In this document: piece by piece, positions 17,975-26,881 of the stretch
How the letters are laid out: each line of letters begins with the position of its first letter
Numbering within the stretch: position 1 is the first letter of the stretch
Translations under genes and position numbers: made by a program
NCBI RefSeq assembly: GCF_008806375.1
Contig: NZ_WAAT01000046.1
Coordinates: forward strand, 97,366-161,365
Origin: Pseudotamlana haliotis
GTDB taxonomy: Bacteria > Bacteroidota > Bacteroidia > Flavobacteriales > Flavobacteriaceae
Direction of reading: 5' to 3'
Length of the DNA: 64,000 nucleotides
Notes under the pieces: generated by a model
What the model saw: the letters and a program-made list of their open reading frames with translations, nothing else
Databases searched by the model: none
What the model was told of the DNA's origin: nothing

Positions 17975-19663
17975 ATGGATATGAAAAAAGTAGTCGCATG
18001 CAAAGTTTTAGCGGTCTTAGCACTAGCTATAGCTTCAACTAGTTGTTCAAAATCTTCGAGCTCAAGAAACAGCTCACGCGCAACTGGATGGCAAATAAAC
18101 TCTAGAGAGGGTGGCTTCCAGTACAATACAAATTTCAGAGAGCAAGAAACTGCTCCTGGATTGGTTTTTATTGAAGGTGGAACATTTACAAAAGGACGTG
18201 TTCAAGACGACGTTATGCATGACTGGAATAATAGTCCAAGTCAGCAACATGTGCAATCTTTTTACATGGATGAAACTGAGGTAACCAACATGATGTACAT
18301 GGAGTACTTAGATTGGTTAAAACGTGTTTATCCACCATCAGAAGGTAATTTCAGAGCCATTTATAATGGGGCTTTACCAGATACTTTAGTATGGAGAAAC
18401 CGTTTAGGTTTTAATGAAGTAATGACAAATAATTATTTACGTCACCCAGGTTATGCAGATTACCCAGTGGTAGGCGTAAGCTGGATTCAAGCTGTAGAAT
18501 TTGCTAACTGGAGATCTGATCGTGTTAACGAGAAGAATCTTGAAGAAGCAGGATACCTACAACGTGACGCAAAAACAACCGAAGTTACGTCAGATCAAAC
18601 TTTCAGCACAGATACTTATATCAACTCACCTTCTAGTACTTACGGAGGAAATGAAGAAATTCACGACGGAAGAGCTAATAGCAGAAATGCACAGGTTGAT
18701 GAAGAAGGAAACGAAACTGGAATCTATGCAACTCGTGAAACTGGAATCCTTTCTCCAAAATACAGACTCCCAACTGAAACAGAATGGGAATATGCAGCAC
18801 TTGGCTTAAGTGAACTTAGAGATTATAACATTTACCGTGGACGTAAAAAATACCCATGGGATGGACAATATACACGTTCAGGAAAACGTAAAGTACGTGG
18901 TGACCAATTGGCTAACTTCAAACAAGGAAAAGGTGATTACGGTGGAATTGCAGGATGGTCTGATGATGGCGCTGACATTACAAATGCTGTGAAATCATAC
19001 GAACCAAATGATTTTGGATTATATGATATGGCTGGAAATGTTGCCGAATGGGTTTCTGATGTTTACCGTCCTATTGTTGATGATGAATTTAATGATTTCA
19101 ACTACTACCGTGGAAACGTTTATACTAAAAACGCAATCAATGAAGATGGTACGGTGAAAATTGTTACACCTGGAGAGATTGTTTTTGATACCCTTTCTAA
19201 CGGAAGAGTGATTGCTAGAGATTTACCAGGAGAGATATCTCAAGTTCCAGTAGATGAGAATGAAACTTACTTAAGAACAAACTTCGACAGAAGTAACCAT
19301 ATTAATTACCGTGATGGAGACAAGCGTTCTTCTCGTTATTTCGAAAGCTTTAACGATGATGATTTAGGAAAAGATCCTGAAGCAGAAACAAGACAAATGT
19401 ACAATTCGCCTAAACACACAATCACAAGAGATTCTTTAGGTAATATCATTAGAGAGTTTGATACCGCTTCACATAGAACCTCTTTAATCAATGACGAAGT
19501 TCGTGTTTACAAAGGTGGATCTTGGAAAGACAGAGAGTACTGGTTAGACCCTGCTCAAAGACGTTATTTCCCTCAAGATATGGCAACAGATTACATCGGA
19601 TTTAGATGTGCAATGTCTAGAGTTGGATCTAAAAGTAAATCAAAAGCTAAAACGAAAAATTAA
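17975..19663 (+). CDS. gldJ: Gliding motility lipoprotein GldJ
   Basis: Lipoprotein needed for flavobacterial gliding and for stability of the T9SS motor protein GldK. The 562 residues begin with a lipoprotein signal (hydrophobic 11-20, Cys24 followed by SKSSSS). A formylglycine-generating-enzyme-like fold follows, split by insertions: GGTFTKGR, FYMDETEVTN, YPVVGVSW, PTETEWEYAA, YDMAGNVAEWVSD, and the terminal KGGSWKDREYW through FRCAMS. Like GldK it is thought to use the fold structurally. Start ATG 17975 or 17981 are equivalent. A weak TTG-N19-TATATTG match lies at 17912-17940. A strong terminator follows. Confidence 0.93.
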   Translation: MDMKKVVACKVLAVLALAIASTSCSKSSSSRNSSRATGWQINSREGGFQYNTNFREQETAPGLVFIEGGTFTKGRVQDDVMHDWNNSPSQQHVQSFYMDETEVTNMMYMEYLDWLKRVYPPSEGNFRAIYNGALPDTLVWRNRLGFNEVMTNNYLRHPGYADYPVVGVSWIQAVEFANWRSDRVNEKNLEEAGYLQRDAKTTEVTSDQTFSTDTYINSPSSTYGGNEEIHDGRANSRNAQVDEEGNETGIYATRETGILSPKYRLPTETEWEYAALGLSELRDYNIYRGRKKYPWDGQYTRSGKRKVRGDQLANFKQGKGDYGGIAGWSDDGADITNAVKSYEPNDFGLYDMAGNVAEWVSDVYRPIVDDEFNDFNYYRGNVYTKNAINEDGTVKIVTPGEIVFDTLSNGRVIARDLPGEISQVPVDENETYLRTNFDRSNHINYRDGDKRSSRYFESFNDDDLGKDPEAETRQMYNSPKHTITRDSLGNIIREFDTASHRTSLINDEVRVYKGGSWKDREYWLDPAQRRYFPQDMATDYIGFRCAMSRVGSKSKSKAKTKN

Positions 19664-19687
19664 ACTTAATTTTTCCTAGATAAACTA

Positions 19688-19719
19688 AAGTCCTAACTAT
19701 TGAAGTTAGGACTTTTTTT
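19688..19719 (+). terminator. Rho-independent terminator after gldJ
   Basis: AAGTCCTAAC and GTTAGGACTT form a 10-bp perfect stem with a 7-base loop followed by a T-run, 25 bases after the gldJ stop and before murF. Confidence 0.85.
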
Positions 19720-19745
19720 ATACATTTATTTAAAATTTATATATC

Positions 19746-21026
19746 GTGAACATAGCCCAAATACATAGCTTATTTTTAAACTGTCATTCCGTTTGTACAG
19801 ATACTAGAACACTTGAATCTAACAGCATGTTTTTTGCACTAAAAGGAGACAACTTTAATGGCAACATCTACGCCGAAAAAGCACTAGACGCCGGAGCAAA
19901 ATATGCCATTGTAGATGAAGCCTCGGCCAACACTTCAGAGCAAACCATTTTGGTTGACAATGTGCTAGACACGCTTCAAGAACTCGCTTCTTTTCACCGC
20001 AATTATTTAAAAACCCCAATTATAGCCTTAACAGGTAGTAACGGAAAAACAACTACAAAAGAGCTCATCAATGCCGTGCTATCTCAAAAATACAAAACAA
20101 CAGCAACGGTGGGAAACTTAAACAACCATATAGGGGTGCCGCTAACACTACTGTCAATGACAGATAAAACTGAAATAGGTATTGTAGAAATGGGCGCCAA
20201 TCACCTTAAAGAAATTGAGTTTTCTTGCAGCATAGCCAAACCAGATTACGGCTATATCACTAATTTTGGTAAAGCTCACCTGGAAGGTTTTGGTGGCGTT
20301 GAAGGCGTCATTAAGGGCAAAAGTGAAATGTACGATTTCCTATCGAAACATCACAACACTATTTTTGTAAATAATAATGACCCCATTCAAGTTGAAAAAA
20401 CTAAAGACCATACACATTTTAGTTTTGGAAACTTAACACATAAAAATGATGTCACCGTCAATTTTTTAAACGCACAACCTTTTGTAAAAAGTGAATATAA
20501 AGGTTTGGAAATAAACAGTAATCTCATAGGTGATTACAACTTTAATAATATAGCTGCCGCCATCACTATAGGAAATTATTTTAAAGTAGATGATGCCGCC
20601 ATTAAGAAGGCTATAGAAGGCTATGTGCCTAGCAACAATCGTTCGCAGATTATAAATAAAGGCAGTAATAAAATTATACTTGATGCTTACAATGCGAATC
20701 CAACGAGTATGCAAGCCGCATTACTAAATTTCGAGAAGCAAACAGGACCAAAAACAGCCATCTTAGGCGATATGTTTGAATTAGGTAGTGAAGCAAAGGC
20801 AGAGCATCAAAACATCGTAGATTTAGCTACAAAACTCGATATTGATTATATTTCCTTTTTAGGTGAAAACTTTCACCAAGCACAGCTGACTTCAGAAAAA
20901 ACAAAATCATACGCCAGCTTTGAGGATTTTAAATCAGAAAACGCTTTATCAACACTAGAAAACGCCACATTACTCATAAAAGGATCTCGAGGCATGGCCT
21001 TAGAACGTGTTTTGGATTTACTATAA
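19746..21026 (+). CDS. murF: UDP-N-acetylmuramoyl-tripeptide--D-Ala-D-Ala ligase MurF
   Basis: Cytoplasmic Mur ligase adding D-Ala-D-Ala to the UDP-MurNAc-tripeptide. The 426 residues include the N-terminal CTDTRTLESNSMFFAL uridine-binding segment, the ATP-binding LTGSNGKTTTKE, VEMGANHLKEI, the central YNFNN and the C-terminal DAYNANPTSM and LGDMFELG motifs. The start is GTG at 19746; the first downstream ATG would remove the TDTR segment, so GTG is required. Confidence 0.93.
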   Translation: MNIAQIHSLFLNCHSVCTDTRTLESNSMFFALKGDNFNGNIYAEKALDAGAKYAIVDEASANTSEQTILVDNVLDTLQELASFHRNYLKTPIIALTGSNGKTTTKELINAVLSQKYKTTATVGNLNNHIGVPLTLLSMTDKTEIGIVEMGANHLKEIEFSCSIAKPDYGYITNFGKAHLEGFGGVEGVIKGKSEMYDFLSKHHNTIFVNNNDPIQVEKTKDHTHFSFGNLTHKNDVTVNFLNAQPFVKSEYKGLEINSNLIGDYNFNNIAAAITIGNYFKVDDAAIKKAIEGYVPSNNRSQIINKGSNKIILDAYNANPTSMQAALLNFEKQTGPKTAILGDMFELGSEAKAEHQNIVDLATKLDIDYISFLGENFHQAQLTSEKTKSYASFEDFKSENALSTLENATLLIKGSRGMALERVLDLL

Positions 21027-21260
21027 ATAGGTAATAAAAAAATGCCTGCCTCATAAATGATATAAGACAGACATCTATAAATAATTCTCCCTAAGAACTA
21101 ATTAATAGCAAGTCAAAGTTGCAATTATAATAGGCTTCAGACAATACTCAATTTGAGTAATTATAGTAATATTCGATTAAGTACTCGTTATATCCGTTTA
21201 TCGGAAAAGCATCATAAATCGGGATGGTTGTAAAAAACAATCTTGTTAGGTCGAGCACCA

Positions 21261-22031
21261 CTAAATTAAATTGGTATTCATTTTAATCATACCAACCAAT
21301 TCACCTGTTGAAGAGATGTTTAACTTTTTTAAGATATTCCTACGATGGGTATCCACGGTATTCGAACTAATATTTAGTTTTTCACCAATCATCTTGCTAG
21401 AATGATTTAAAACTAGAAGTCTGATGATATCACGCTCACGATTAGTTATGCCTTCAGAAAGTAATTTTTGAGAAAGATTATTGTAATAAACAGTTTCGTA
21501 TTCATTCTGCCCATTCAAAAGTTTAGCTGAAGCGCAAATTTGTAAATTAATTTCCGGCACTAATACGGTATAATGTGCTAAACCAATAATGGGCTTAGAT
21601 CCGCTATCAAACTCTAAGGGCGTCGTATTCTGAACGATGTTAACATATTCATCATTATTGTTTTTTAAACGATAATTCCACGTGTAAGTCATTTTACTAC
21701 GGTCCTCGACGTTGATTTCATTTAACGTGAACTTCATCAAGTCACTTAAAGCGTGTAACCATAAATCTAAATCCTCTGGATGCATTCTACTCCAAAAATA
21801 ACGCATGCCTTTAGATTTTACCTCATCGGCATCGAGGCCTAAACAAGCCTTGATGTTTTTACTAACGTATTCAAAAGTTAAATCTTGGGTATTGGTTATA
21901 CAGAAGAAAGTAGAACTATAAGGCAAAAACGTATCGAGCTCTATAAGCTTCTGGATATGCTTTTCTAGGGAAGGTTGATCGTGCGAACTAAATATCTCAC
22001 TATATGCCTCTCTAATATTCTGGTTCTTCAT
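21261..22031 (-). CDS. PAS domain LuxR-family transcriptional regulator
   Basis: DNA-binding regulator. From ATG 22031 (MKNQNIREAYSEIF) it has 256 residues; an upstream ATG at 22067 would add 12. The N-terminal half contains a PAS fold (FFCITNTQDLTFEYVSKNI through YRLKNNNDEYVN), which may bind a ligand or small molecule. The C-terminus is a LuxR/FixJ helix-turn-helix: ITNRERDIIRLLVLNHSSK, then IGEKLNISSNTVDTHRRNI. It has no receiver domain and no kinase neighbour, so the signal is sensed directly or comes from elsewhere. No target can be assigned. Confidence 0.82.
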   Translation of the reverse strand: MKNQNIREAYSEIFSSHDQPSLEKHIQKLIELDTFLPYSSTFFCITNTQDLTFEYVSKNIKACLGLDADEVKSKGMRYFWSRMHPEDLDLWLHALSDLMKFTLNEINVEDRSKMTYTWNYRLKNNNDEYVNIVQNTTPLEFDSGSKPIIGLAHYTVLVPEINLQICASAKLLNGQNEYETVYYNNLSQKLLSEGITNRERDIIRLLVLNHSSKMIGEKLNISSNTVDTHRRNILKKLNISSTGELVGMIKMNTNLI

Positions 22032-22106
22032 ATGGATACATGTTTCTAAAAAACAATAATGTTTCAAATTACAATATTATTTTGAAAAACAGAACCTATT
22101 AAACGC

Positions 22107-22137
22107 AAAAAAGTCTGATGATATCATCAGACTTTTT
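22107..22137 (-). terminator. Terminator after tRNA-Val
   Basis: GTCTGATGAT and ATCATCAGAC are perfectly complementary, flanked by six A on one side and five T on the other. On the minus strand it lies 8 bases after the tRNA 3' end, so it ends the tRNA transcript. Confidence 0.75.
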
Positions 22138-22144
22138 CTCTCTG

Positions 22145-22219
22145 TGGGCGCGAAGGGATTCGAACCCCTGACCCCTTGGGTGTAAACCAAGTGCTCTGAA
22201 CCAACTGAGCTACGCGCCC
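22145..22219 (-). tRNA. tRNA-Val (anticodon UAC)
   Basis: The minus strand folds into a full cloverleaf of 75 bases: acceptor GGGCGCG with CGCGCCC plus discriminator A, D-arm GCTCAGTTGGTTCAGAGC, anticodon arm CTTGG-TTTACAC-CCAAG with anticodon TAC, and T-arm AGGGG-TTCGAAT-CCCTT. CCA is not encoded. It has its own promoter and terminator. Confidence 0.96.
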
Positions 22220-22235
22220 TAATTATTAGGAGCTG

Positions 22236-22264
22236 CAAATATACAACCCTTTTTCACTTTACAA
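22236..22264 (-). promoter_or_regulatory. Bacteroidota-type promoter for tRNA-Val
   Basis: On the minus strand TTG (22264-22262), an 18-base spacer and TATATTTG (22243-22236) match the consensus exactly. The -7 box ends 16 bases before the tRNA 5' end. Confidence 0.75.
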
Positions 22265-22284
22265 AAACTTTTTTGAAAAAATTT

Positions 22285-23502
22285 TCAAATAATTTCTGCT
22301 ACCACAAAAGTGCTTCCACCAACGTAAATAAAATCGCTTGTTTTTGCATTTTCTAAAGCGAATTTATAAGCTTCATTTACAGACGAATACACCATCCCTA
22401 CTAGTCCGAACGCCGATAATTGTTCTTTTAACAGACTTGCATCCATACCTCGAGGAATTTCTGGTTTGCAAAAATAATATTTTGCATTTTTAGGTAACAA
22501 ATGTGCAATCGACCCTAAATCTTTATCATTTACCACACCAAAAACAATGTGCAAGTCGTCAAATTCTTCTTTTGACAGCTGATTCATGACATCTTTTAGA
22601 CCACTTTCGTTATGACCGGTATCACAAACTACCTTCGGATTTTCACTTAAAATTTGCCAGCGTCCCAGAAGCCCAGTGTTTTTAACCACATGAAGTAAAC
22701 CTGTTTTTAATTGGTCTTCAGAAATACAAAAGCCTTTTTCACCAAGCTCTTCAATGGCCTGAATAACGGTTTTGATATTTTTCGACTGGTAGCTTCCTAT
22801 TAAATCAGATTTATAGTCCATTTTCACCTCCTGATCGGCAAATACGATTTTAGACTGCTGTTTGTCCGATAGCCTTTCAAAAACCGTTTGGGTTTCGCTT
22901 TGCGTCTCTCCTATCACTACAGGAACATGATTTTTGATAATTCCTCCTTTTTCAAAAGCAATCGCCTCTAAAGTGTTTCCTAAAAACTGCGTATGATCTA
23001 ACCCAATGTTTGTAATTACTGAAACCTCTGGCCTAATGATATTGGTAGAATCTAATCGACCACCCATACCAACTTCAATAACGGCAATATCTACTTTTTC
23101 TTCTGAAAAGTATTCAAAAGCCATACCTACAGTCATTTCAAAAAAGGACAGCGATTCCGACTCTAAAAAAGGTTTATTACGTGCTATAAAATCGACCACA
23201 AAAGTTTCAGACACTTCCTGGCCATTAATTTTAATACGTTCTTTAAAATCTTTTAAGTGTGGCGAGGTATACAAACCCACTTTATAACCAGCCTCCTGTA
23301 AGATAGAAGCCAGCATATGACTTGTAGAACCTTTACCATTGGTACCTGCTACATGAATGGATTTAAAATTATTTTCTGGAAAATTTAAATGCTTGGCGAG
23401 CTTAAGCGTATTACTTAGGTCTTTTTTAAACGCCGTACTGCCTTGATTTTGATACATGGGAAGTTGAGAAAACATCCACTCTAGCGTATCGTTATAAGTC
23501 AT
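22285..23502 (-). CDS. folC: Folylpolyglutamate synthase / dihydrofolate synthase
   Basis: Mur-ligase-family enzyme that adds glutamate to dihydropteroate and to folates. The 405 residues contain the P-loop VAGTNGKGSTSH near 51-61, the FKERIKINGQEV loop, VEVGMGGRLDSTN, the SVITNIGLDHTQFLG metal/ADP region and the C-terminal DTGHNESGL. It is the last gene of exbB-exbD-tonB-folC, 3 bases after tonB. Cotranscription with an energy-transduction operon is usual in this group of bacteria as far as I recall, and has no obvious functional logic. Confidence 0.92.
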   Translation of the reverse strand: MTYNDTLEWMFSQLPMYQNQGSTAFKKDLSNTLKLAKHLNFPENNFKSIHVAGTNGKGSTSHMLASILQEAGYKVGLYTSPHLKDFKERIKINGQEVSETFVVDFIARNKPFLESESLSFFEMTVGMAFEYFSEEKVDIAVIEVGMGGRLDSTNIIRPEVSVITNIGLDHTQFLGNTLEAIAFEKGGIIKNHVPVVIGETQSETQTVFERLSDKQQSKIVFADQEVKMDYKSDLIGSYQSKNIKTVIQAIEELGEKGFCISEDQLKTGLLHVVKNTGLLGRWQILSENPKVVCDTGHNESGLKDVMNQLSKEEFDDLHIVFGVVNDKDLGSIAHLLPKNAKYYFCKPEIPRGMDASLLKEQLSAFGLVGMVYSSVNEAYKFALENAKTSDFIYVGGSTFVVAEII

Positions 23503-23505
23503 GAG

Positions 23506-24384
23506 TTATTCGCTTATTTTGAAGTTGACACTTACAAAGCCTATTTGTTTTGTAGGCGCTTTAGAATCGGCTGGCCATTTATGCGATAGTGCTATTTTTT
23601 TTGCAGGTTCTAACAAGCAAGCTGCCGTATTGGTTGTACCCTTAACCCCTGGTGTTGCTTCAACAACATTACCATTTTGGTTCACAACAATTTTTACAAT
23701 CACCATCCCAGACTCGTTGCAATCTTGTTTCATGCGTTCAAACGAAGCTCTACCACGACCTTTTAAGCCGTATCCAACACCACCACTTCCAGTACCTTGT
23801 CCGCCAAAATAACTAGAAGCATAAGGATTACCATCAAGCTGGCCTTTATCACCTGATTGGTTATCATCACCCTCGCCGCCTACTTCAGAACCTTCGGCCT
23901 TTTTAACACCACCAATAAGGGCATCTAATTTTTTCTTCTTTTCGTCCTGTTCGCGTTTCTTTTTAGCTGCTTCCTCCGCCTTTCTTTTGGCTTCAGCTTC
24001 AGCCTCTGCTTTTGCCTTGGCCTCAGCGTCTGCTTTTGCTTTAGCTTCGGCTTCTTTCTGTTTCTTTATCGCTATAGCTTCTGAATTATCTTCAGTAAGC
24101 ACTTCTTCCTGGGCCTCAGCAGGGGCTGCTGCTTCTGGTTCGGGTTCAGAAACTTCAGGCTCTACAGGTTCAACCACCTCTTGAGGTTCAGATTTCACCG
24201 GCTTCATAGGTTGCACATCACCTTTCCCAACGCTAGAATTACCAAAATTCACTGCCACGCCATATTCTTCTGGCGGATCCATATACTTGGTACCAACCAC
24301 AAATAAAAGCAATAAAATAATGATGCTAATTAAAGCCGTTATCTTTGCTGAATTTCGTTCGTGTTTGGTTCTTAAGTATTTCAT
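23506..24384 (-). CDS. TonB-family energy transducer with TolA-like central region
   Basis: Inner-membrane-anchored periplasmic protein that links the ExbB/ExbD proton channel to outer-membrane receptors. The 292 residues have one N-terminal membrane helix (about 15-35), an acidic Pro/Glu stretch (75-105), and a long Ala/Lys/Glu helix of TolA type (about 120-165). A Gly-rich linker (190-215) leads to a C-terminal domain beginning near FERMKQDCNESGMVIVKI. That C-terminal domain is TonB/TolA-like rather than a clear Pfam-type TonB. Start 2 bases after exbD. It may serve a Tol-like envelope role instead of TonB uptake. Confidence 0.83.
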   Translation of the reverse strand: MKYLRTKHERNSAKITALISIIILLLLFVVGTKYMDPPEEYGVAVNFGNSSVGKGDVQPMKPVKSEPQEVVEPVEPEVSEPEPEAAAPAEAQEEVLTEDNSEAIAIKKQKEAEAKAKADAEAKAKAEAEAEAKRKAEEAAKKKREQDEKKKKLDALIGGVKKAEGSEVGGEGDDNQSGDKGQLDGNPYASSYFGGQGTGSGGVGYGLKGRGRASFERMKQDCNESGMVIVKIVVNQNGNVVEATPGVKGTTNTAACLLEPAKKIALSHKWPADSKAPTKQIGFVSVNFKISE

Positions 24385-24386
24385 TT

Positions 24387-24779
24387 TTATTTCGGTTGTA
24401 CCGCTAGAATGACTTTAAATTTGTTTCTATTAGCTATATCCATAACCTTCACCACATTATCAACAGGTACCGATTTTTCGGCACGTAAAATAATGGTTGG
24501 TTTTTCTGCGGCCGACAATGCAGCGAGTAATTCATTTTCTAGAACACTCACGCCAACACGTTTCTGATCGATATAATACGTTAAATCTTTTTTAATACTT
24601 ACAGCAACAGACTTCTTGTTTTCTGTTTTACCACTAGCTTTTGGTAATAAAATATCAATCGCATTAGTGGTTACCAAGGTAGATGCAATCATAAAAAAGA
24701 TAAGTAGTAAGAATACAATATCTGTCATAGACGACATATTGAATTCTGGTGTTACTTTGTTTCTTCCTCTAAGATTCAT
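24387..24779 (-). CDS. exbD: ExbD/TolR-family biopolymer transport protein
   Basis: Inner-membrane protein of 130 residues with one membrane helix (about 17-37) starting with the essential Asp in SMTDIVFLLLIFFM, the proton-path residue of ExbD/TolR. A periplasmic domain follows, ending VDNVVKVMDIANRNKF. It forms the proton channel with the ExbB-like protein, one base upstream. Only one ExbD copy is present here, whereas many Bacteroidota exb loci have two. Confidence 0.9.
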   Translation of the reverse strand: MNLRGRNKVTPEFNMSSMTDIVFLLLIFFMIASTLVTTNAIDILLPKASGKTENKKSVAVSIKKDLTYYIDQKRVGVSVLENELLAALSAAEKPTIILRAEKSVPVDNVVKVMDIANRNKFKVILAVQPK

Positions 24780-24780
24780 A

Positions 24781-25482
24781 CTAAGTTGGTTCGTTTAAGT
24801 GATCTAAAAATTCTAAAGAATGGGCTTCCATTTGGTAAACAACTTTATCGGTTTTTACCACTAGGTGGTTGTATGCCATATAAGCGACAATACCAACAAT
24901 TAACCCAGCCACGGTTGTTGTCATAGCTGTGTATAAACCACTTGCTAAAACATCCATTTGAATGCTTCCGCCCGCATTGGCTAATTCAAAAATGGCTAAA
25001 ATCATCCCTACTACCGTTCCTAAGAAACCGATCATAGGTGCTGCTCCCGAAATGGTTGCTAAAACACTTACGTTCTTCTCTAGGCCGTAAATTTCTAGAC
25101 GTCCTGCATTTTCGATAGCCGTATTAATATCTGCTAAAGGTTTTCCTATTCTTGAAATTCCTTTTCCAATTAATCGCGATACCGGCGAGTTCATTTGAGC
25201 GCATAACTGCTGTGCTGATTCTATTTTACCGTTACTCACATGATCCTTAATCTGATTCATAAAATTAGCATCGATAGTAGATGCTGCCTTAATCGCAAAA
25301 ATGCGTTCAAAATAAATATAAATTGCACCTACAAGTAGTAAAAATAGAATAGCAATGATGACTTGTCCTGCCATACCACCACTAGCTATTAACTCTATAA
25401 TCGAAAGTGTTTTTTCTACCGATTCTCCTTCCGGAAGTACATCCACCCCCTCTTGTGCTTCTTGAATTAAAATATTCACCAT
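24781..25482 (-). CDS. exbB: MotA/TolQ/ExbB-family proton channel protein
   Basis: Polytopic inner-membrane subunit of 233 residues with three membrane segments (about 35-57, 140-165, 175-200). The family signature is visible in SGAAPMIGFLGTVVGMI, followed by ASGLYTAMTTTVAGLIVG. First gene of the exbB-exbD-tonB-folC operon; a TATATTTG box lies on the minus strand at 25685-25678, but without a recognisable -33 element. Confidence 0.92.
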   Translation of the reverse strand: MVNILIQEAQEGVDVLPEGESVEKTLSIIELIASGGMAGQVIIAILFLLLVGAIYIYFERIFAIKAASTIDANFMNQIKDHVSNGKIESAQQLCAQMNSPVSRLIGKGISRIGKPLADINTAIENAGRLEIYGLEKNVSVLATISGAAPMIGFLGTVVGMILAIFELANAGGSIQMDVLASGLYTAMTTTVAGLIVGIVAYMAYNHLVVKTDKVVYQMEAHSLEFLDHLNEPT

Positions 25483-25722
25483 AAATTATGTTATTTATTG
25501 CAACGTTATAACGCTGCCTTTTTGGTTAAAGTATAAACCCAATACAAAAGCTTTTTATTCTTTTATAATAGTGTTTATGTGGTTGTTCATTAAAAAAAAA
25601 TGATTTGGTTCGTTACAGTTTTAAAATTAACTTATTATAAAACGTTCAAATACGCCCTGTTAATTTTGGAAACCGAACAAATATAAAAAACTAAACTATT
25701 TAGACTTCATTTTTTGAAGATT

Positions 25723-26787
25723 TTAGGGCAGAAAGATTTCACCTGAACTGTGGTTTTTTGAAGCCCCGGTAACACTTTGTAGGCAATTCACTTCATTTCT
25801 GAGTTTCAACACACCTAAAAAACCAAAAATTATGGCTTCTTTAAATTCCACAAGACTCTTTGAAGGGATGATAATTTCAAGAGATGTATGTTTTTTTAGA
25901 GCATCCATTAAATAGGTATTGTATGCTCCACCGCCGGTAACCAAGACGGCACCGGTTTCCTTAATTTTAAATTGAGCGGCGAATTGAATAGCGATATGCT
26001 CCACAAATGTTTTAAGAATATCTGTAACTTCTAGATCATGAGCATCAATAAGTGGCAACACCTGCTCCTGAACCCACTCTAAACCTAAAGATTTTGGAAA
26101 AGCTGCTTTATAAAAAGGAAGGGCATTCAGTTCTTCAAGAAGCTTTTCATTCAAAATGCCTTTAGAAGCGATTTTTCCACCATCATCATAATCAAAACCT
26201 AAACGACTCACATAATGATTCAAAACGATGTTGACCGGACAAATATCGTAAGCAATACGCGCACCATTTATTTCTGAAGACACATTTGCAAAGCCTCCTA
26301 AATTCAAGCAGAAATCATAATTTGAAAACAAAAGTTCATCACCTATAGGTACTAAAGGAGCGCCTTGACCACCAAGCTCAACATCTTGAACTCTAAAATC
26401 ACACACTACCTTTTCTCCTATTAATTTTGAAATTTCAGGCAGATTTCCAATCTGTAAAGTCATCCCTTTTTCAGGTTGGTGTAAAGCAGTATGCCCATGT
26501 GAACAAACCGCATCAATATCTTTTATCCCATGTTTTTGAATGAAGCTTTTGATCACTTCAGCAAGATAACCCGTGTAATCGGCATCAATACTTTTTAATT
26601 TTTCTTCGGAATAGGAAACCAACGCGCTCAACTGTGTTTTCCAAAATGAAGGATACGGCACCGTTTCAGCATTAATGATTTCAAACTGCCATTGCCCTTT
26701 GAATTGAAAATTTATTTCAACAAGGTCAATCCCGTCTAAGGAGGTTCCAGACATCACTCCTATAACATGATACTTATCTTCTAACAT
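25723..26787 (-). CDS. anmK: Anhydro-N-acetylmuramic acid kinase
   Basis: ASKHA-fold kinase that opens and phosphorylates 1,6-anhydro-MurNAc to MurNAc-6-phosphate in cell-wall recycling. I choose ATG 26787 (MLEDKYHVIGVMSGTS), giving 354 residues; a start at 26811 adds an atypical hydrophobic octapeptide. The phosphate-binding VMSGTSLDGIDL, the CSHGHTALH, the CDFRVQDVELGGQGAPLVP region and the C-terminal VTGGGAYN all match AnmK. No murQ or anhydromuropeptide permease lies next to it. Confidence 0.9.
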   Translation of the reverse strand: MLEDKYHVIGVMSGTSLDGIDLVEINFQFKGQWQFEIINAETVPYPSFWKTQLSALVSYSEEKLKSIDADYTGYLAEVIKSFIQKHGIKDIDAVCSHGHTALHQPEKGMTLQIGNLPEISKLIGEKVVCDFRVQDVELGGQGAPLVPIGDELLFSNYDFCLNLGGFANVSSEINGARIAYDICPVNIVLNHYVSRLGFDYDDGGKIASKGILNEKLLEELNALPFYKAAFPKSLGLEWVQEQVLPLIDAHDLEVTDILKTFVEHIAIQFAAQFKIKETGAVLVTGGGAYNTYLMDALKKHTSLEIIIPSKSLVEFKEAIIFGFLGVLKLRNEVNCLQSVTGASKNHSSGEIFLP

Positions 26788-26836
26788 AGCTGGTAAAAAT
26801 AACAAACACAATTAAATAATTCACATTAAAAAGGTA

Positions 26837-26862
26837 TATTTGGTAAAATATATCACCAAATA
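26837..26862. promoter_or_regulatory. Inverted repeat between anmK and acyl-CoA dehydrogenase
   Basis: TATTTGGT and ACCAAATA form 8-bp arms spaced 10 bases in the divergent promoter region, and the left arm overlaps a TATATTTG -7-like box (26835-26842) for the plus-strand gene. A symmetric site overlapping a promoter element suggests an operator; the regulator is unknown. Confidence 0.4.
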
Positions 26863-26881
26863 AACTAAATAATTACGAATT

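Noticed and set aside
18501..18992. Two plus-strand frames (102 and 60 residues) inside gldJ
   Set aside because: They overlap gldJ in another frame and lack any domain; gldJ itself is continuous and well supported.
21046..21080. Hairpin after murF (ATGCCTGCC with GACAGACAT)
   Set aside because: The stem has several mismatches and no T-run, so I do not call it a terminator.
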